A program made the position numbers and the translations under genes. Below, in pieces: positions 37,001 through 48,914 of a DNA stretch of 64,000 nt (position 1 is the stretch's first letter; every line of letters begins with the position of its first letter). The notes beneath the pieces were generated by a model that worked only from the letters and a program-made list of their open reading frames with translations, searched no databases and was not told the DNA's origin. This stretch comes from Dipylidium caninum. Lineage: Eukaryota; Platyhelminthes; Cestoda; Cyclophyllidea; Dipylidiidae. The DNA lies in contig QEYB01000550.1 in assembly GCA_017562135.1 (NCBI GenBank), positions 1 to 64,000 on the forward strand, given 5' to 3'.

Positions 37001-38417
37001 GAGCTATGAAAGTTGCAGCAGGTGCGCCGGCACACAGTGCGTAGGATATGGAAGGCATCATGGAATACCGGAGGTGACATGACGAAAAAGTGCGCCCGCT
37101 TAACCGGAGTTGCTCAAAGCGCAGGGGCATAAGATCATGAAGATAAAAACGTGTGCTGCAGCAGTAGAACACGCAAACACTTTCAAAGCCAGCAAGACAA
37201 CGACAATGGCGGCCAGGAAAGTGTGAGAAAAGAGTCAGAGGGGGAGGATTTGCGCGGAGACCAGTCTCTGCAAGAAAAGAGCTTGACCGGATCACGTCAT
37301 CAAGAAACGTGCGTCAAAATTAAAGTTGTTTCATGGCAATCACGGTTTGCTAATCGCTAATGTTTAATGTGCCGCTGATCATCAATCTCGTTTAATCCCA
37401 AAAACGAGTTGACAACGCCACCTCTTTAATTGGCTTTCGATTTACTCGCTTCCCGAGTCGCCTCTGCTGCTTATGTCCACGCCGCTGCGAGAGGAGAGGA
37501 TTGGAGCCGAATGGGGTGGAGCGGAGCGAAATGCATAGAGTGAGAGAGAGCAAGATATTATGCGCAAGGTGTCTGCATCTTTACCGAGGAGCAATTTCTG
37601 CAAGTGTGGTGTCTTCACATTTCCTCTCATCCTACAAAGCTCTCCTGAACCCGTTGCTCGTTCAATGATTCAAGTCACAACAAGGTGACTACGAACATTT
37701 CAGTAGGATACAACATCCTGTCTACCGTAGAGGCAGCAATGGTCTTCAGGGCGTGCAGCTACCGTTTCATCCCGCGATAGACCGAGAGATATCACCCCGA
37801 GAAAGTTGTCAGACAAATAAGGACAATTGCTGTGGTGCATCTCATAGAAAGACTGCAGGCTGGCGAAAAGAACGGACCACCAGGATGAAACAATAATGCG
37901 ATGACCCTACGTGAGTGCTTTTTACAGCACAAAAACATACACACCCGCGAACTCTCGAGAGGGGAATCGGGTGATTGGATTTGCTCGTATGGCAGTAGTA
38001 GAAGCCTTTGATAGCGTGTCATCTCGTCCTATGACAATCAGTGAGGCTCTCATGCCACGAGAGCCGTGGTGAGAGGTGTCAAACACGGCGAGGTCAGTCT
38101 TAGGCCACTGAAACAGAACTCCCCCCAGTGGGTGAACACGTCATTGCCGACTCTTCCACTCTACCCTTCCACAAGCCCGATTCTGCGTGAAGAAGTAGAG
38201 GGAATTGTTGACAGATAGTGCGCTTCCACACCATGGGAGTTGGCAGTTTTCGGGCTCTAGGCTGTTGGCTCGTGGTCGGTGGGTGCATAGTAGCATACTC
38301 GAAGTACACCGGCACACGCCGCAATGGGGGAAATTAGCTGTTCTTCGTCTACTCACTCTTCTCCTCTTTCTCGCCCACTGTTTTCTTCGCCTTTCACACG
38401 AAGACTTCCTTCTACAG
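37001..38417. other. No supported gene
   Basis: No motif-bearing frame. Frames on the minus strand at 37.0-37.3, 37.8-38.0 and 38.1-38.36 kb are unsupported. Confidence 0.45.
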
Positions 38418-38580
38418 CCTCCATTCTTAAGCGTTCATGAATCGGTCCATTCTCAACCAAGTAGGTTAATTCACCGACTTGCATTGGGAAAATATGCGTC
38501 GAATTTAGTCGAGATCAACAGATTTCAAGTTGATTTGCAATGTGGTGTAAATGTTCTGCGAACTACTCTGGATGCCACAG
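38418..38580 (+). repeat. 163-bp tandem repeat, unit 1
   Basis: Runs from CCTCCATTCTTAAGCGTTCA to GGATGCCACAG and is followed directly by a diverged second unit. Shared landmarks are CGTTCATGAATC-GTCCATTCTC, AAGATCAACAGATTTC and TGGTGTAAATGTTCTG. A donor-like CAAGTAGGTT follows the first 43 bases. Confidence 0.85.
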
Positions 38581-38740
38581 CCTCCACTCTCACACGTTCA
38601 TGAATCCGTCCATTCTCGATCAAGTAAGTTAAATTACCAGTTTTCGTGGAAAAAATAGCATGGAATTTAAACAAGATCAACAGATTTCGATTAGATTTGC
38701 ATTGTGGTGTAAATGTTCTGAGAACTACACCAGTTGCCTC
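38581..38740 (+). repeat. 163-bp tandem repeat, unit 2
   Basis: Starts CCTCCACTCTCACACGTTCA and keeps the order of unit 1. At the position of CAAGTAGGTT it has CAAGTAAGTT, a good splice donor. No third unit is seen. Confidence 0.85.
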
Positions 38741-38889
38741 TCATGGTAAGAGGAGTTTCATTTTGGCGAAGACATCACCAGTGAGCTCGTAGGTGAATAA
38801 CCACCCGGAGATGGCAAGTGGTATCCATTCGCTGCACCGTCAGGCGCCTGCTCGTCTAGACAATTTGAGATGCCGTCGGAGGAAACTGC

Positions 38890-39085
38890 CCGAGGTGTGG
38901 GCCTTTTTGAGGCTCTATCAAGGGGCTCCCCCCAATTAGACCAAGTGGGCTCTGCAAGTGGCACGCCTCTTCCCGTCCTCTTTGCCGTAGTCTCTGCTTA
39001 GTTTAGTGAAAATGCTAGCTGAAGCAAAGTTGCAAAAAAGAAGTGAGGACCTCCATTTTTCAGTATTTATGTGGCAGTGTAGAGC
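38890..39085 (+). repeat. Dispersed family H, copy 1
   Basis: Weakly similar to 41,020-41,165: GGCTCTGCAAGTGGC, a spacer of similar length, then TGTGGCAGTGTAGAGCAGCC versus TGTGGCAGTGTAGAGAAGCA. Function unknown. Confidence 0.4.
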
Positions 39086-40374
39086 AGCCAGAAAAAGATG
39101 AATTGAACCATGTCCTTCTCCAGCTCCAAGGAGAAAGGCGGATAAACTGCATGCAATCGGGACTCACGCCCGACTCGGACAGACGGTCCTTTCCTTGTAA
39201 TTGCATACCGCCCTTATGTTGTAATCGGTGTCTTCATGCTTCACGTATAGTCACTGCCCAAATAAAATGATTTTGAGTCAATAATTGTCACAACGACAGT
39301 TAGGAAGACTGTTAGTCTGATGCCAAGCCGAAGAATCCCATGAGTAGCATTGGTTGCCTGATGTTGGAGTGGATAGCATGTGGTTGTCAATGGAATTTTA
39401 ATGAAGTCTGCCTAAAGACTGCTGGAAGGGAGGTGGGTTGAAGTGAACCCCACGTCAGCTTTGAAGATACCCTTCCCCGTCGCAATCGCCAATGTTGGAT
39501 TGAGGGGTTGTAGAGAGACAGTCGGAGGCCAGGTGTTGGAGTCAAATATACGCCACACCTCACCGCAGGCGCTATGTCACCTCCGACTCAAAGGAGGTAG
39601 AGCAACCACTGTTTACACGCTCTCCAGCCCAAAAGGGTTGTCTGGCTCTGATGAGGCAAACCAGCACGATAACGAGCTGTGCCGAGAGAACGAACTGCGG
39701 CACTATTGTTTCACTAGTGCTGTGTGACAGTGGAGAAGGAGGACCCATTTTCCATACCTTCATATCTCCTTCCTTTTCGGCCAGGTGGGCCCATTCGTCG
39801 GCATTCATTCGAGGATTGCGAAATTGCATATTAAAAATTCCTATATGCAGTAGAATAATGCCAACGATACCATTGGACACAACATTCCCGCCGAACAGTG
39901 CGAGAGACGACCTCACTCGCGTGCGGCAAAACGAATTCCTGACGACACCGTGTAGAAGGTGGAAGTGAAGGGAGGAGGGTTGCGCCTCCCCTCATGTAGA
40001 CACTTGACAGAACTAAAACTTTCTCTTCTCCTCGTCAGAGGAGGAAAGCTTCTCCGCCCCATACCCACCGCCGAGCATTTTACATTACGTCTCTTTGGCA
40101 CAGAAAGTAGGTCACGAATTTCCTTTCCCATTGTGGTCGTCAATGAAGCCTTCCTTTCCGACATTGCCAATGCGGAGAAAAATAGCCACTGGTGCGTCGA
40201 GGCAGTAATAGTGGAGTGGAGACTGTAACAGCAGTAATCTCTTTGCATCCAGCGACTCCCATTCTGCTGGCACATCAGCACCATTTTTGGCACAGATTGG
40301 AGCATGATAGACGAATTTACAGGCGTCACTTTAAGCGCCCATTTGATTAAATTGACGGATGTCACCTGATGAAG
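39086..40374. other. No supported gene
   Basis: Open frames at 39.44-39.97 kb on both strands and at 39.9-40.37 kb (-) are mutually overlapping and unsupported. The poly(A)-signal-like AATAAA near 39,261 has no associated gene. Confidence 0.45.
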
Positions 40375-40580
40375 CCTTTAATAGGCCCAAACGTTGATAA
40401 ACTTCTTTCGACTGCAACTCAGGTTGCCAGAGGAGCCGCACTCGAGAGTGTGGAGAATGGAAAGCAGTCGTCATCTTCCAGTAGTCTGGTCCCCCACGAG
40501 ATAACTGGTCAACTGTGACCGGATGTTAGTTTATGAGTTTCATTCACGGATGACGTCTTCTCAACTAAAACTTCGCTTGT
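40375..40580 (-). repeat. Family D, copy 3 (proximal half)
   Basis: Matches 49,050-49,235 and 5,935-6,200: CTTCTTTCGACTGCAACTCA, then GTCAACTGTGACCGGATGTT and ATGAGTTTCATTCACGG. The minus-strand frame gives SSVNETHKLTSGHS followed by a stop. Confidence 0.6.
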
Positions 40581-40609
40581 CACTTCCCACATGGGCAGGA
40601 ATGGATTAC

Positions 40610-40740
40610 GACAGATGAACGCACTTCAGAGTGTTGGCAGAGAGAACACAATGCACTGAATTGAAGTATAAGTGGAAAACGTGGTTCTGCCACATTCTCG
40701 ACACAATGTGCGCTGTGCAGTGGGCAGTCTCGTCATGGAT
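40610..40740 (-). repeat. Dispersed family C, copy 1
   Basis: Close match to 46,505-46,630 (GTGTTGGCAGAGAGAACACA, CTGAATTGAAGTATAAGTGG, CTGCCACATTCTCGACACAA). Two minus frames are conserved between copies, one giving HCVENVAEPRFPLILQ versus HCIENVAESRLLLILQ and one giving STYTSI-x-CI-x-FSLPTL, so the coding frame, if any, cannot be chosen. Function unknown. Confidence 0.6.
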
Positions 40741-41929
40741 GCCAAATTGTTCTGCGGAGCACGTTACTTTCGTGTAACCTTAGAAGACTGCGGCGTGCAA
40801 AGAGCTAGCGATAAATCTGCGCCGGTGATGGGGGCTTTTTTGAGAAGGAGAATTGGTAGTCCATGGGGTCTTGAGCAGGTTAACACCATTGAGCATTCAT
40901 CCAGTACCTTCTTAATAACCTCATTTTGAGGTTGAAACAAAATCTAGAGATGAAGTCGGCGGAAGCTGACCTAAGCTTGGGCGTATGTAAGGATCCGTCA
41001 CGGTGCTTCTTTCAAATGCGGCTAAGCCGGCTCTGCAAGTGGCCCATCTTTCTTGCTGCACTGGGTGCTCAGTGGCAAGGAAATGTTGTCTACCCAGGAA
41101 TCGGTCAAAAGAGCTATTTCGTCAATTTGCTCTCCTGTGTGTGGCAGTGTAGAGAAGCAGGAGGGGATGAAGCCTACAGTTTCTGCCTTGTTACTGCCTC
41201 CAGCAGGAGTGGCGATTTCCTTCTGCAACAGATACGTCGTGAGAGCAAGGCTTCATTGAGGGCAACTACCGGGAAAACATGTCATCACAGACTTCCTCTG
41301 CAAGAGTGTAGTGAAGTGAAATAGTTGATAGCGAGATCGCTGGCTGTTCGCAAGATAGTGGGAAGTGGACTCAGTGGTTCCGCGTAACACCCTCAAGCTT
41401 TCCAGCTTTCTGCAAGTTATTTTAGTGCTTTCTTTCCTGCAATCTTTACTTTGGTCTTGTTGCACGTGGATAGTGCTGATGTGTCAGCTTCACCGGAGGC
41501 GGAATCCACTTTCCTTCACTCTAGCGGTCCCCTCGAGCGCGTGACTTCAAATTTCTACACAGTATCACATCGCCGCGACTGAGGTTTACCGCACGAAAGT
41601 GATGCCGTCCTTCTCACTGTTCGGCAGAAGCGATGAGTGTACCAGGAAGCGCGCTCTAAAGAAAGGTCGAGAACGTGAAAGTGTGGACAGAAATAATCTA
41701 CTCCACTGTCAAACTAATTGTGTCGAAGAATATTCCTTTTGCCCGAGGCAACGCTGACGAGAGCTGCTGCGCCCAATAATTCCTGCGGTCACTGCGGTGC
41801 CCGTCAACCAGCTTCCCCTCTGCATATTATCTACTCCAACGTCAACTAACCAGTGCGAATCAACAGACTCTTAAGATTCACATCAGACTGACCATCTCGC
41901 GAACTGTCGCCGGGAGGAACTATGGTTCT
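40741..41929. other. Mostly unassigned; holds family H copy 2
   Basis: Family H copy 2 lies at 41,020-41,165. Otherwise no gene is supported. The frames at 40.93-41.32 kb (+) and 41.02-41.47 kb (-) lack recognisable motifs. Confidence 0.4.
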
Positions 41930-42430
41930 TGCATTTTGTGGACCCTGTCTTCAGCATCGTGCGTTACATTTCCTCATCCATACATCCTCATTGCTATCTT
42001 TTTTCCTGTTTTCTTTCCTCGGCAGCCATCTGCAGCATCCGCTGCTGCTTGCCACCTGATCGCCATTCATCACCTTGCAAGGGACTGAAATCCAATCACC
42101 TACGTCTGCTTCACATCGTGCTCGCTTACGTCGCCCTTGAGCTGGAGATCATCATCCTCCTTCAGTCTTACGACCACTTACAACATCAACTATCGGCGAG
42201 GGTGCACTTCGCTACATACTGCCGTCGTCAAGCTGTCCAAGTTGTCATCTATTTTCTCAATCAGCCACAGAGCACTCATCACTCGGTGGCAGAAATGGAA
42301 AGCGAGCGGTGGGAGGGTCCAGTGGGTTGCAGCCTCGCGAGCGTATGCGTGTGTAACTTCCACCGTGGCATTAGTGCTGAATGCCCTGGTGAAGAGGGCG
42401 CTGGACAAAGTGGACCGCGTAAAACATCAA
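41930..42430 (-). pseudogene. Family F copy 1: decayed DEP-domain exon
   Basis: Inverted relative to 45,360-45,780, with extended similarity (GCCATTCATCACCTTGCAAG versus GCCATTCGTCACATTCCAAT). On the minus strand the aligned frame reads EADVGDWISVPCKVMNGDQV; the other copy reads DADVVDWISAHWNVTNGDQV. The D-V-V-D-W-[IL] turn followed by an amphipathic helix is the hallmark of DEP domains, found in R7-type RGS proteins and Dishevelled. Upstream coding sense here is scattered over other frames with stops (for example WLIEKIDDNLDSL), so this copy is dead. The plus-strand frames across the region are shadows. Confidence 0.42.
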
Positions 42431-45359
42431 AAAGTTGTAAACCTACACTCGTGTGGTGGTTTCCACGTCTGTGAGCTCGAATTGAACGAAGCTGAAAGAG
42501 GTCTGTGCTTGTTTAACCGCATTCCAACAAAAGGCTGCACAGCCAAAAATCGCACGTGCACAAGCTTTCGTCGCCGGCAAAGTAACGTGCTCAAAAGAAA
42601 CGTGAAATGCTTTTACCATGGTTCGGGCAGAATGAGATGCACAATTCCATTCGGCATTGCCTGACGCCTTCAAGTTCGCCAGCACCAAGACATGTCTGCC
42701 TCCTGCACTCAGTGTTCGGGACTAGAGGCCTATCAACACGATGTCAACGTGATTGGCATCACTTTCATCCATCAATTCTCCACTTGCCTCTGGCATGTGC
42801 TCTAACATCACATTCTCGATGTGGTGCACACGAATAGCGGCAGTCGTCTCAATGAGAGTTCCCCCCGATATGAGCGACATCACTAAAAAGAAGTGGAGGT
42901 GACTCATTCGGCGTTACAGATCGGAAATGCGATATATGGCGAGGGAAGTTGTCAGAAGAAAAGCAAACTAATGTTCTTGGCCAAGGGAGTTGCACAATAA
43001 GTGAGGAACTTTAAACTCACTAAGTTTCACAAATGGTTTGCATTCTATCCCGGAGTATAATTGCTGCGCAATTCCCGCCAGCATGAAATTGTATACAGGC
43101 CCCATAGAAGGTTGCGGGAAGCAGGACGTAAAGCTCACTCACATTTGCAGCTTCACCGACACAGAATGCGTCTATCGTCGCTGATCTCCTTAGGAAGCAG
43201 ACACTGCTGCTGCACCCCATGGAGGCGAAGCGGAGCAGAAGTTGCCAGAGGAGCGGGAATGTAGACGCGGGGATTTCAGCTGTACGGTATCGCACCTGCA
43301 GAGGAATCAGTTATGCTTTCCAAAGGACTTCATCGTCCTTCACCTCGTCCTTTTCCCGCCGACCACTTCTTCTTTCTGCTTATGCTCCACCGCAAGCAAA
43401 CGTGTGCTTACAGGTGAATACGAGGAATAAAGAAACACCGCAACCAATGCTCGTCTCGTCCGGATGACATTATTACGCTAAATTACCACTCCACTCTCTC
43501 CCGACTTCGGACCCGAGAGATCGGCGAGAACGACGAGTGGAGTGGTGGACTGCGGGAAGAAGTCAAAGAGCATTGGTGGGATGGAGGTAAGAGAGGGGGA
43601 AGTCGGTCGGTGAGCTGATGAGGCTATTTCTCTGTGGATCATCTACCAAATGGACTTGTACACCGATAGTCGTACTCCTTTCCTGTCTGACATTTGGACT
43701 CTAAGGCCCCATGGCAAAATTTGTTTTGTTTAAAGTCTTTCACATAAACACCGATTCCTGTGGCATTGAATCGCCGGTCTACCCGACACAGTGACTCACT
43801 TTTTCACTCTGCAACTACCCTCTTTATACCTCGCACTTTTCATTATGACCTACTCGTCTCCACTCTGTTCACAATCGCGTCTTGGATGAGAGTAAGCCGC
43901 CTTGCAGGTTTGCACGCCAACAGCAAAGACCTGTCGCTCTCCTCGTGTTGATGTCCTCAACCCTTGAACCCCACTTTGCACTAACCACTTTGCCGCCCTG
44001 ATCCTCCTTCGCCGGTTATTAACGTTTCAACGAATGCTAAAAGTGAGTCTCATAGACGTATCGTCTAATGGAGGAAAAATAAGGTAGTCACGCGTTTGTT
44101 CCTTCGTGCGAGGAGAATCTATCTCGTTTTGCAGCACACTGCTAAATGCGGAGACGGTGAAGAATGGTTGAATTCGGCGATATGAATTTCAGTAAGAAGG
44201 TGATTATTGGAGGTCATCCTGGCGTGCTGCACTTCTCGCAAACTTGAAATTCGTCTGACCCCCATTTGGCCTGAGTGGGTGCAGAGAGGAGATGATAATC
44301 GGAAGTTGTATTTTCAAATGAAAAGTGGGAAGCGGGTTGGAGACCAAAGCGGCATTATTGTGTAGAAAGAGGTTTTGCATGTGTCGAAGGCGCCCACTGG
44401 GAGGAGCACTGGACGCCCGCTTGCCACAGTGAATCACGTTGTCATCCAAATCTACCTATTTCATTCCTCACACCTCCCCTAGTCAGCTCCTCTTCACTCA
44501 CCTTTGTCATTACTTTTTTTCTCACGACGATCCTCTCAATCGTCGCTTGCACGACATCGTTTTGTACACAAACTTGGTACGATAGCATTCGCAAAGTAGG
44601 CCCTCACTCCTCTGCCAAAAGCTTCCTTCTTATTCTTCTACTTCAATGAGCGAATCCGAGAGCATTTACAGGTGTCGAAGTTACTGACAGCGGCTTCCTT
44701 CAACTGGCGATGTGAAAGGAAAATTGGCACAGATAATGATGAATGTCTTATTCAAGGCCGGATTTGGGAAATTTGAGTGGAGTTAGTTGGGCACTAAGGT
44801 GCAGGAAGCTATTTTCCGTGAGTGGAAGTCATCGATTGATATGAGCATTGGACATCTCTGGCGGTCGGGGGAGAGAGGGAAGTAGGATAAATTGGCAATT
44901 TGCCAAATTCTTTGCTTATCTGTAACTCCGTCTGTTCACAGCGGAGAGACTTCACGACCAGCATGAGAAATATGCTTCTTCAGTGCATGTAAAAGTCAAA
45001 GAAAGAATGGATGGATGAAACTGTTGTTGTGAGTACGCAGGCAAAGTGCGATAGGGCCAAGTTAGTCCTCTTGTCCTGGCATGGGCACCGAGTGCTGGAG
45101 GAAGACGTGTCTTAGTGCTAGCGACTCGAGGGTGTCAGGTAATGCGAATGGAATTGTGCACCTCATTCTGTGTGATTCTTCTTCGGAGCACCTCACTTTG
45201 TTAGATACGAAAATCTGTTCACTGGCAATCTGTGGCAGTGAAGAACCACACGAAGAATTCTGAGGATAGGCGTAACCTTGAGTTGGTAGTTAAACAGCAG
45301 GGGCCGCTATCATCTTCGTTCAATTTGACCTCATCAACGGGGAAATCACCGGGCTTGCA
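42431..45359. other. No supported gene
   Basis: No motif-bearing gene. Frames at 42.4-42.9, 43.0-43.5 and 44.2-44.45 kb are unsupported. I see no repeat family member. Confidence 0.45.
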
Positions 45360-45780
45360 AATCGCCGGTCCTGGACGCTGTTTAATTTGTCCTGCGTGTC
45401 CTCTTTACTAGGGCATTAGACCACACGGTGGAAGTCACTCGTGAGGCCACAACCACTGGCCCCTCCCACCGTTCGCCTCCATTTCTGCTACGGAGTGATG
45501 CGCGGTCTACGAGGCTGGATCAGAAAATGGACACCAACAACCTGATGTGACATTCGGACGTATAAGAACTTGGACTTCATCAAAGATGAGAATCTCCAAC
45601 TCAAGAGAGAAGTGAACACGAGGTGATGCAGACGTGGTCGATTGGATTTCAGCTCATTGGAATGTGACGAATGGCGACCAGGTGGCAATGATCAGCGGAT
45701 TCGGTAGGTGATGCGTTGTGGAAAGGAGAGTAGAGGAAAGAGAGATAGGGGTGTATGGGGGAGGAAAAGTAATGTTCAGT
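45360..45780 (+). pseudogene. Family F copy 2: decayed DEP-domain exon
   Basis: Plus-strand reading at about 45,520-45,690 gives HQQPDVTFGRIRTWTSSKMR (after which one TGA interrupts), then DADVVDWISAHWNVTNGDQV. Known R7-RGS proteins have a P-D-x-G-[VI]-x-I-R-T segment, about 15 residues with SK-I, then G-x-D-[VI]-V-x-W-L and N-[IV]-x-x-x-x-[EQ]-[AV] in this order, so the match extends beyond the D-V-V-D-W core. Dishevelled DEP is the alternative. These proteins act at the cytoplasmic face of the membrane. The TGA and altered helix residues indicate a pseudogene or a diverged exon copy. Confidence 0.42.
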
Positions 45781-46504
45781 TGCCAAAACGAGTGGTAGTG
45801 ACAAGTCGCGCGAGGGTCATTCTGGTGCAAATTCGAAGATTCCCTTGGTTTTCATTGGTTACCGGATGTTGGAGTAAATAATATGCTGACATGAGAGTGG
45901 GCTGATGGTCACCACATTCACCATCGGGATTAGTGGGAGCAACTTTGCCCAGCCATTCGCCATTAGCCCAAATCAGCGGTGCCTCGTGCTCTCTTGCTCT
46001 CTCTTGATTGTGAGACCTTCTTCCTCGACGCAATCGAATGCTCATATCAGTTAGACTGTTTAGATAAGTTTGCCAATATGAATTTGGGCAGGTTAAAACG
46101 CTCGGAGGAGTTGCGGACAAGAAATGAGAAGCCAAGGAATGGTTTCAAACAGATGCCACGTATCACCCAACATGCGCTTTATGACTCTGGCTAGGCAAAT
46201 GTGTATGATGACGATGCAATTTTTTTATTGCTAGGGCATCCAAACCCGTCGTGTGAAAGTAAGGCCAAACGAAATGGCGGCGTCATGAGGGCGTAGCTGA
46301 TGTGTTACCGTGTCGAAAGTTGCAGTCACTGATTCAGGAGGACTGTTGGAGTGAAGGAAGTGGGTTTAGCCTCTTGTGAAGCTGGCACTTCGGGCAGTAA
46401 CACTTGAGCTTACTCTCCATTGAATGCATTAAATGGTTAGAAATGCGGTAGGACAGATTTCATTTTCGAGATCTGAGGAGTTTGAAAACTTCGGCATACC
46501 AACA
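45781..46504. other. No supported gene
   Basis: The minus frame at 45,776-46,135 is long but has no recognisable motif or splice context. Nothing else seen. Confidence 0.45.
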
Positions 46505-46630
46505 CATGTGAGACAGTGTTGGCAGAGAAAACAAAATACACTCAATTGAAGTATAAGTAGAAGACGTGATTCTGCTACATTCTCGATACAATGCGCTTAT
46601 CACAGTAGCCTGTCTTGTCGTGGATACGGC
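46505..46630 (-). repeat. Dispersed family C, copy 2
   Basis: Second copy of the 40,610-40,740 segment in the same orientation. On the minus strand the frame continues past the copy with LCQHCLTCVGMPKFSNSSDL, where the first copy has LCQHSEVRSSVVIHSCPCGK. Confidence 0.6.
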
Positions 46631-47199
46631 GTGCATAGAAACTAGTGATCCATATGCACGATAAATCATTTATTTTGAGGAGCAGAAGCCGTTTGACATG
46701 GGTTTTGAGCTTAAGAAACGCGGCAGAAAGCTCGGCATTCTCATCTCAAAGCGTTGATGCATTGCGAAATAATCCAACCATTCTCACGCTCGACATCTAT
46801 GTGGTTAGGTAGCGTCAGCCATTCCTCCACCTGTACGAGGAAGTTTTTCAAAGTACAGGTGGGATCGCCCGCTCGAGAGCGCTTCCGTTCTCCTTCACTT
46901 CTCTTCTCAATGCTCCACTTTTATGCTCAGAGGAGTTTGTGACTGTTGAGGGCGGTTTTCGAAGTCCAAGACTTTCCTCGATGCCGTTTTCACCGTGATC
47001 ATTCATTGACGCTTGTCAAATTGTGTTTTAGATGATCCACTGCCACACTGAACTGCACCTCAGGCCCTAGAAAGCCCTCACTTCTGCGTCCTACCTCAAC
47101 CAACCACCACTGTCTACTTTCGTGCGTTATTTGGATTTCCTCACTCAAGGCCCTAAAGCGTCAACGATTTGGGTTGCGGTAGCAGTAGGTCTCGCCCGC
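46631..47199. other. No supported gene
   Basis: No motif-bearing frame, repeat match or RNA gene seen. The plus frame at 46,754-46,942 is unsupported. Confidence 0.45.
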
Positions 47200-47610
47200 T
47201 CCCACCACTCTCCTCAAACTTACTCGTCCACATTCATCAAGACCACTTGTCCCGATTTCCTCACTCCGTGCCCATTCCCTATTCTTATTCTCTGACTTGT
47301 GAATCTCAGGGTAGGCACCTAAATGTCATGTCTGGCAAACAGAAGGCGAGGGGAGAACAAGTGCTTGCAATCATGGTGGAGTGATGAAGGAATTGGGGAA
47401 TTAACACTCTAAACAGCTATGTCACCTGAAATGGGATTTGACTCAATTGTTTTCCCTCCCTTTCTCATATCCTCCTTCTCTTACTTCGTTTCCGTCTGCG
47501 TATTTGTTTGGCAAGCCACAGCAAAACGAGTGTACGGGATTTGCACTTCTCCAATGCAAGCAAAACGAGGCGAAGAGTCACGAGGAGTCGCGAGGAGAGG
47601 AATTGTAATT
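47200..47610 (+). mobile_element. Family A, copy A4 (one terminal repeat kept)
   Basis: Matches the reverse complement of A2 from about 21,060 down to 20,600, including CACTCCGTGCCCATT, the terminal-repeat block AATGTCATGTCTGGCAAACA (47,322-47,341) with GAAGGCG...GAACAAGTGCTTGCAA, and a further shared TGCACTTCTCCAATGCAAGC / GTCACGAGGAGTCGCGAGGA region. The opposite terminal repeat was not found. Confidence 0.5.
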
Positions 47611-48109
47611 TCGTCGTCACTTACTTTGCGAGGAGCGGTTTCTCTATTATCGGCACAAATCACGGTATCACGATATCACAACACTCCCCATATCAGCATT
47701 AAGCGGCTAAGTCAAGCGGCTGTTGCAGTGTAGGTCAAAACCGGAGGTATGAATTGTGAAGCCTTATCAATGTGTGAGGTCGTAGCAGTTGCCGCTCACT
47801 GCTTGCTCTTCGGACAATTTGTGGGGCTTCCAGCAAGACCGTCATAAGTTGTTGATTTTGTTCAGACTGTGGTTTTTTTTTGTTACGACTGTTGTGATTG
47901 TTATGACTCCGCCCTCGGGCTCATGAACAATCTGAAGAGTAATAACATACACTCCTATATCAACAGGCAGGAGGGAGAGAGGGTCCAAGTGTGAAAAGTG
48001 ATGTCATCTCATGGCAAATGGCTGCTTGGAGTAGAAAGCATAGTAGCCGAGAGAGGCCTATCGCACCGATTCACTTGCAGTTGAATAGTTTCGGGGTGTC
48101 GGAAGCAGG
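47611..48109. other. No supported gene
   Basis: Unassigned sequence between family A copy A4 and family G copy 2. No coding frame, repeat or RNA gene is supported. Confidence 0.45.
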
Positions 48110-48345
48110 TTGGTGCCCTGCACCTTCGAGATGTGCAAAGGTGAGAAGACTGCGATCACCTTCCCCTGTCTTTTGCTTTCAACATCTTCTTGCTGCCACA
48201 TACCCTGCTCTTCATACTCAATGCGTGGTGCCCTGTATGGACCACGCTCACTGCGACGGAGCACCTACTCCGCGGTAAGAAGCATCGTCACCATCCTAAA
48301 TCTGCGTCAATTGGCCTGGTGTTTCAGGTGGATCAGGCTCTGTGT
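48110..48345 (+). pseudogene. Family G copy 2: membrane-protein exon pair
   Basis: Partner of 20,020-20,345. The frame FNIFLLPHTLLFILNAWCPV continues to TATEHLLRG at a GTAAGAAG donor (about 48,273). The shared acceptor GGTGTTTCAG ends near 48,329. The spliced frame goes on as GSGSVSESRGLP through a basic tail (GGGRQTSKRK) to TGA near 48,408, whereas copy 1 stops early, so this copy preserves more of the C-terminus. The upstream part of the exon contains frame breaks relative to copy 1. Confidence 0.48.
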
Positions 48346-48914
48346 CAGAATCGAGAGGCTTACCACGGAGTAAGGGGGGAGGGAGGCAGACAAGTAAGAG
48401 GAAGTGAGAATTCTAAGCAAAACGAGCCTTCTGCACCTATGTTGCTTTTGTTTACCGAGCAAAGGCATGCGGGGGAGTTCCGGGCGATGTAGAGGGAAGC
48501 AGAGTGGAAGAGAGCGGAAATGAGAAAACGAAGGGTAACATCTAAGAACACGATTAAACCTCGTCAAAGTACATGACACCAGTCCACGCCACTTTGTTGT
48601 TGGGAGTATTATGTCGCCACTCTAAGCGCGGAGCAGAAAAAAATGGAGAAAATGGGCCCACTTCGGAAAACAGCTTAGAGGCTTGTGGACAATCAAGGTT
48701 AAGGAGAGTGGGGCTGAAAGGCGATGAAAGCGACATCGATGCTCGGTATTTCACTTCACGCAGCCTGTGCAGAGAAAGTCTGCTACTATATTTCCTCACG
48801 GCTGTTGACCTCAATGAAGCCTTGCTGTCGTTTACGTCGGTGATGCAGGGGAAATCGCCACCCTTGCTCGAGGCAGTGACAGTTGGAGCATGAAGTGAAA
48901 ACCAAATCTTCATC
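48346..48914. other. No supported gene
   Basis: The first part carries the basic tail of family G copy 2. Beyond it, frames at 48.55-48.93 kb overlap on both strands and are unsupported. Confidence 0.4.

Noticed and set aside
41929..42664. Two long plus-strand frames over family F copy 1
   Set aside because: The recognisable DEP-like sense is on the opposite strand and the plus frames do not align with the second copy beyond shadow similarity.
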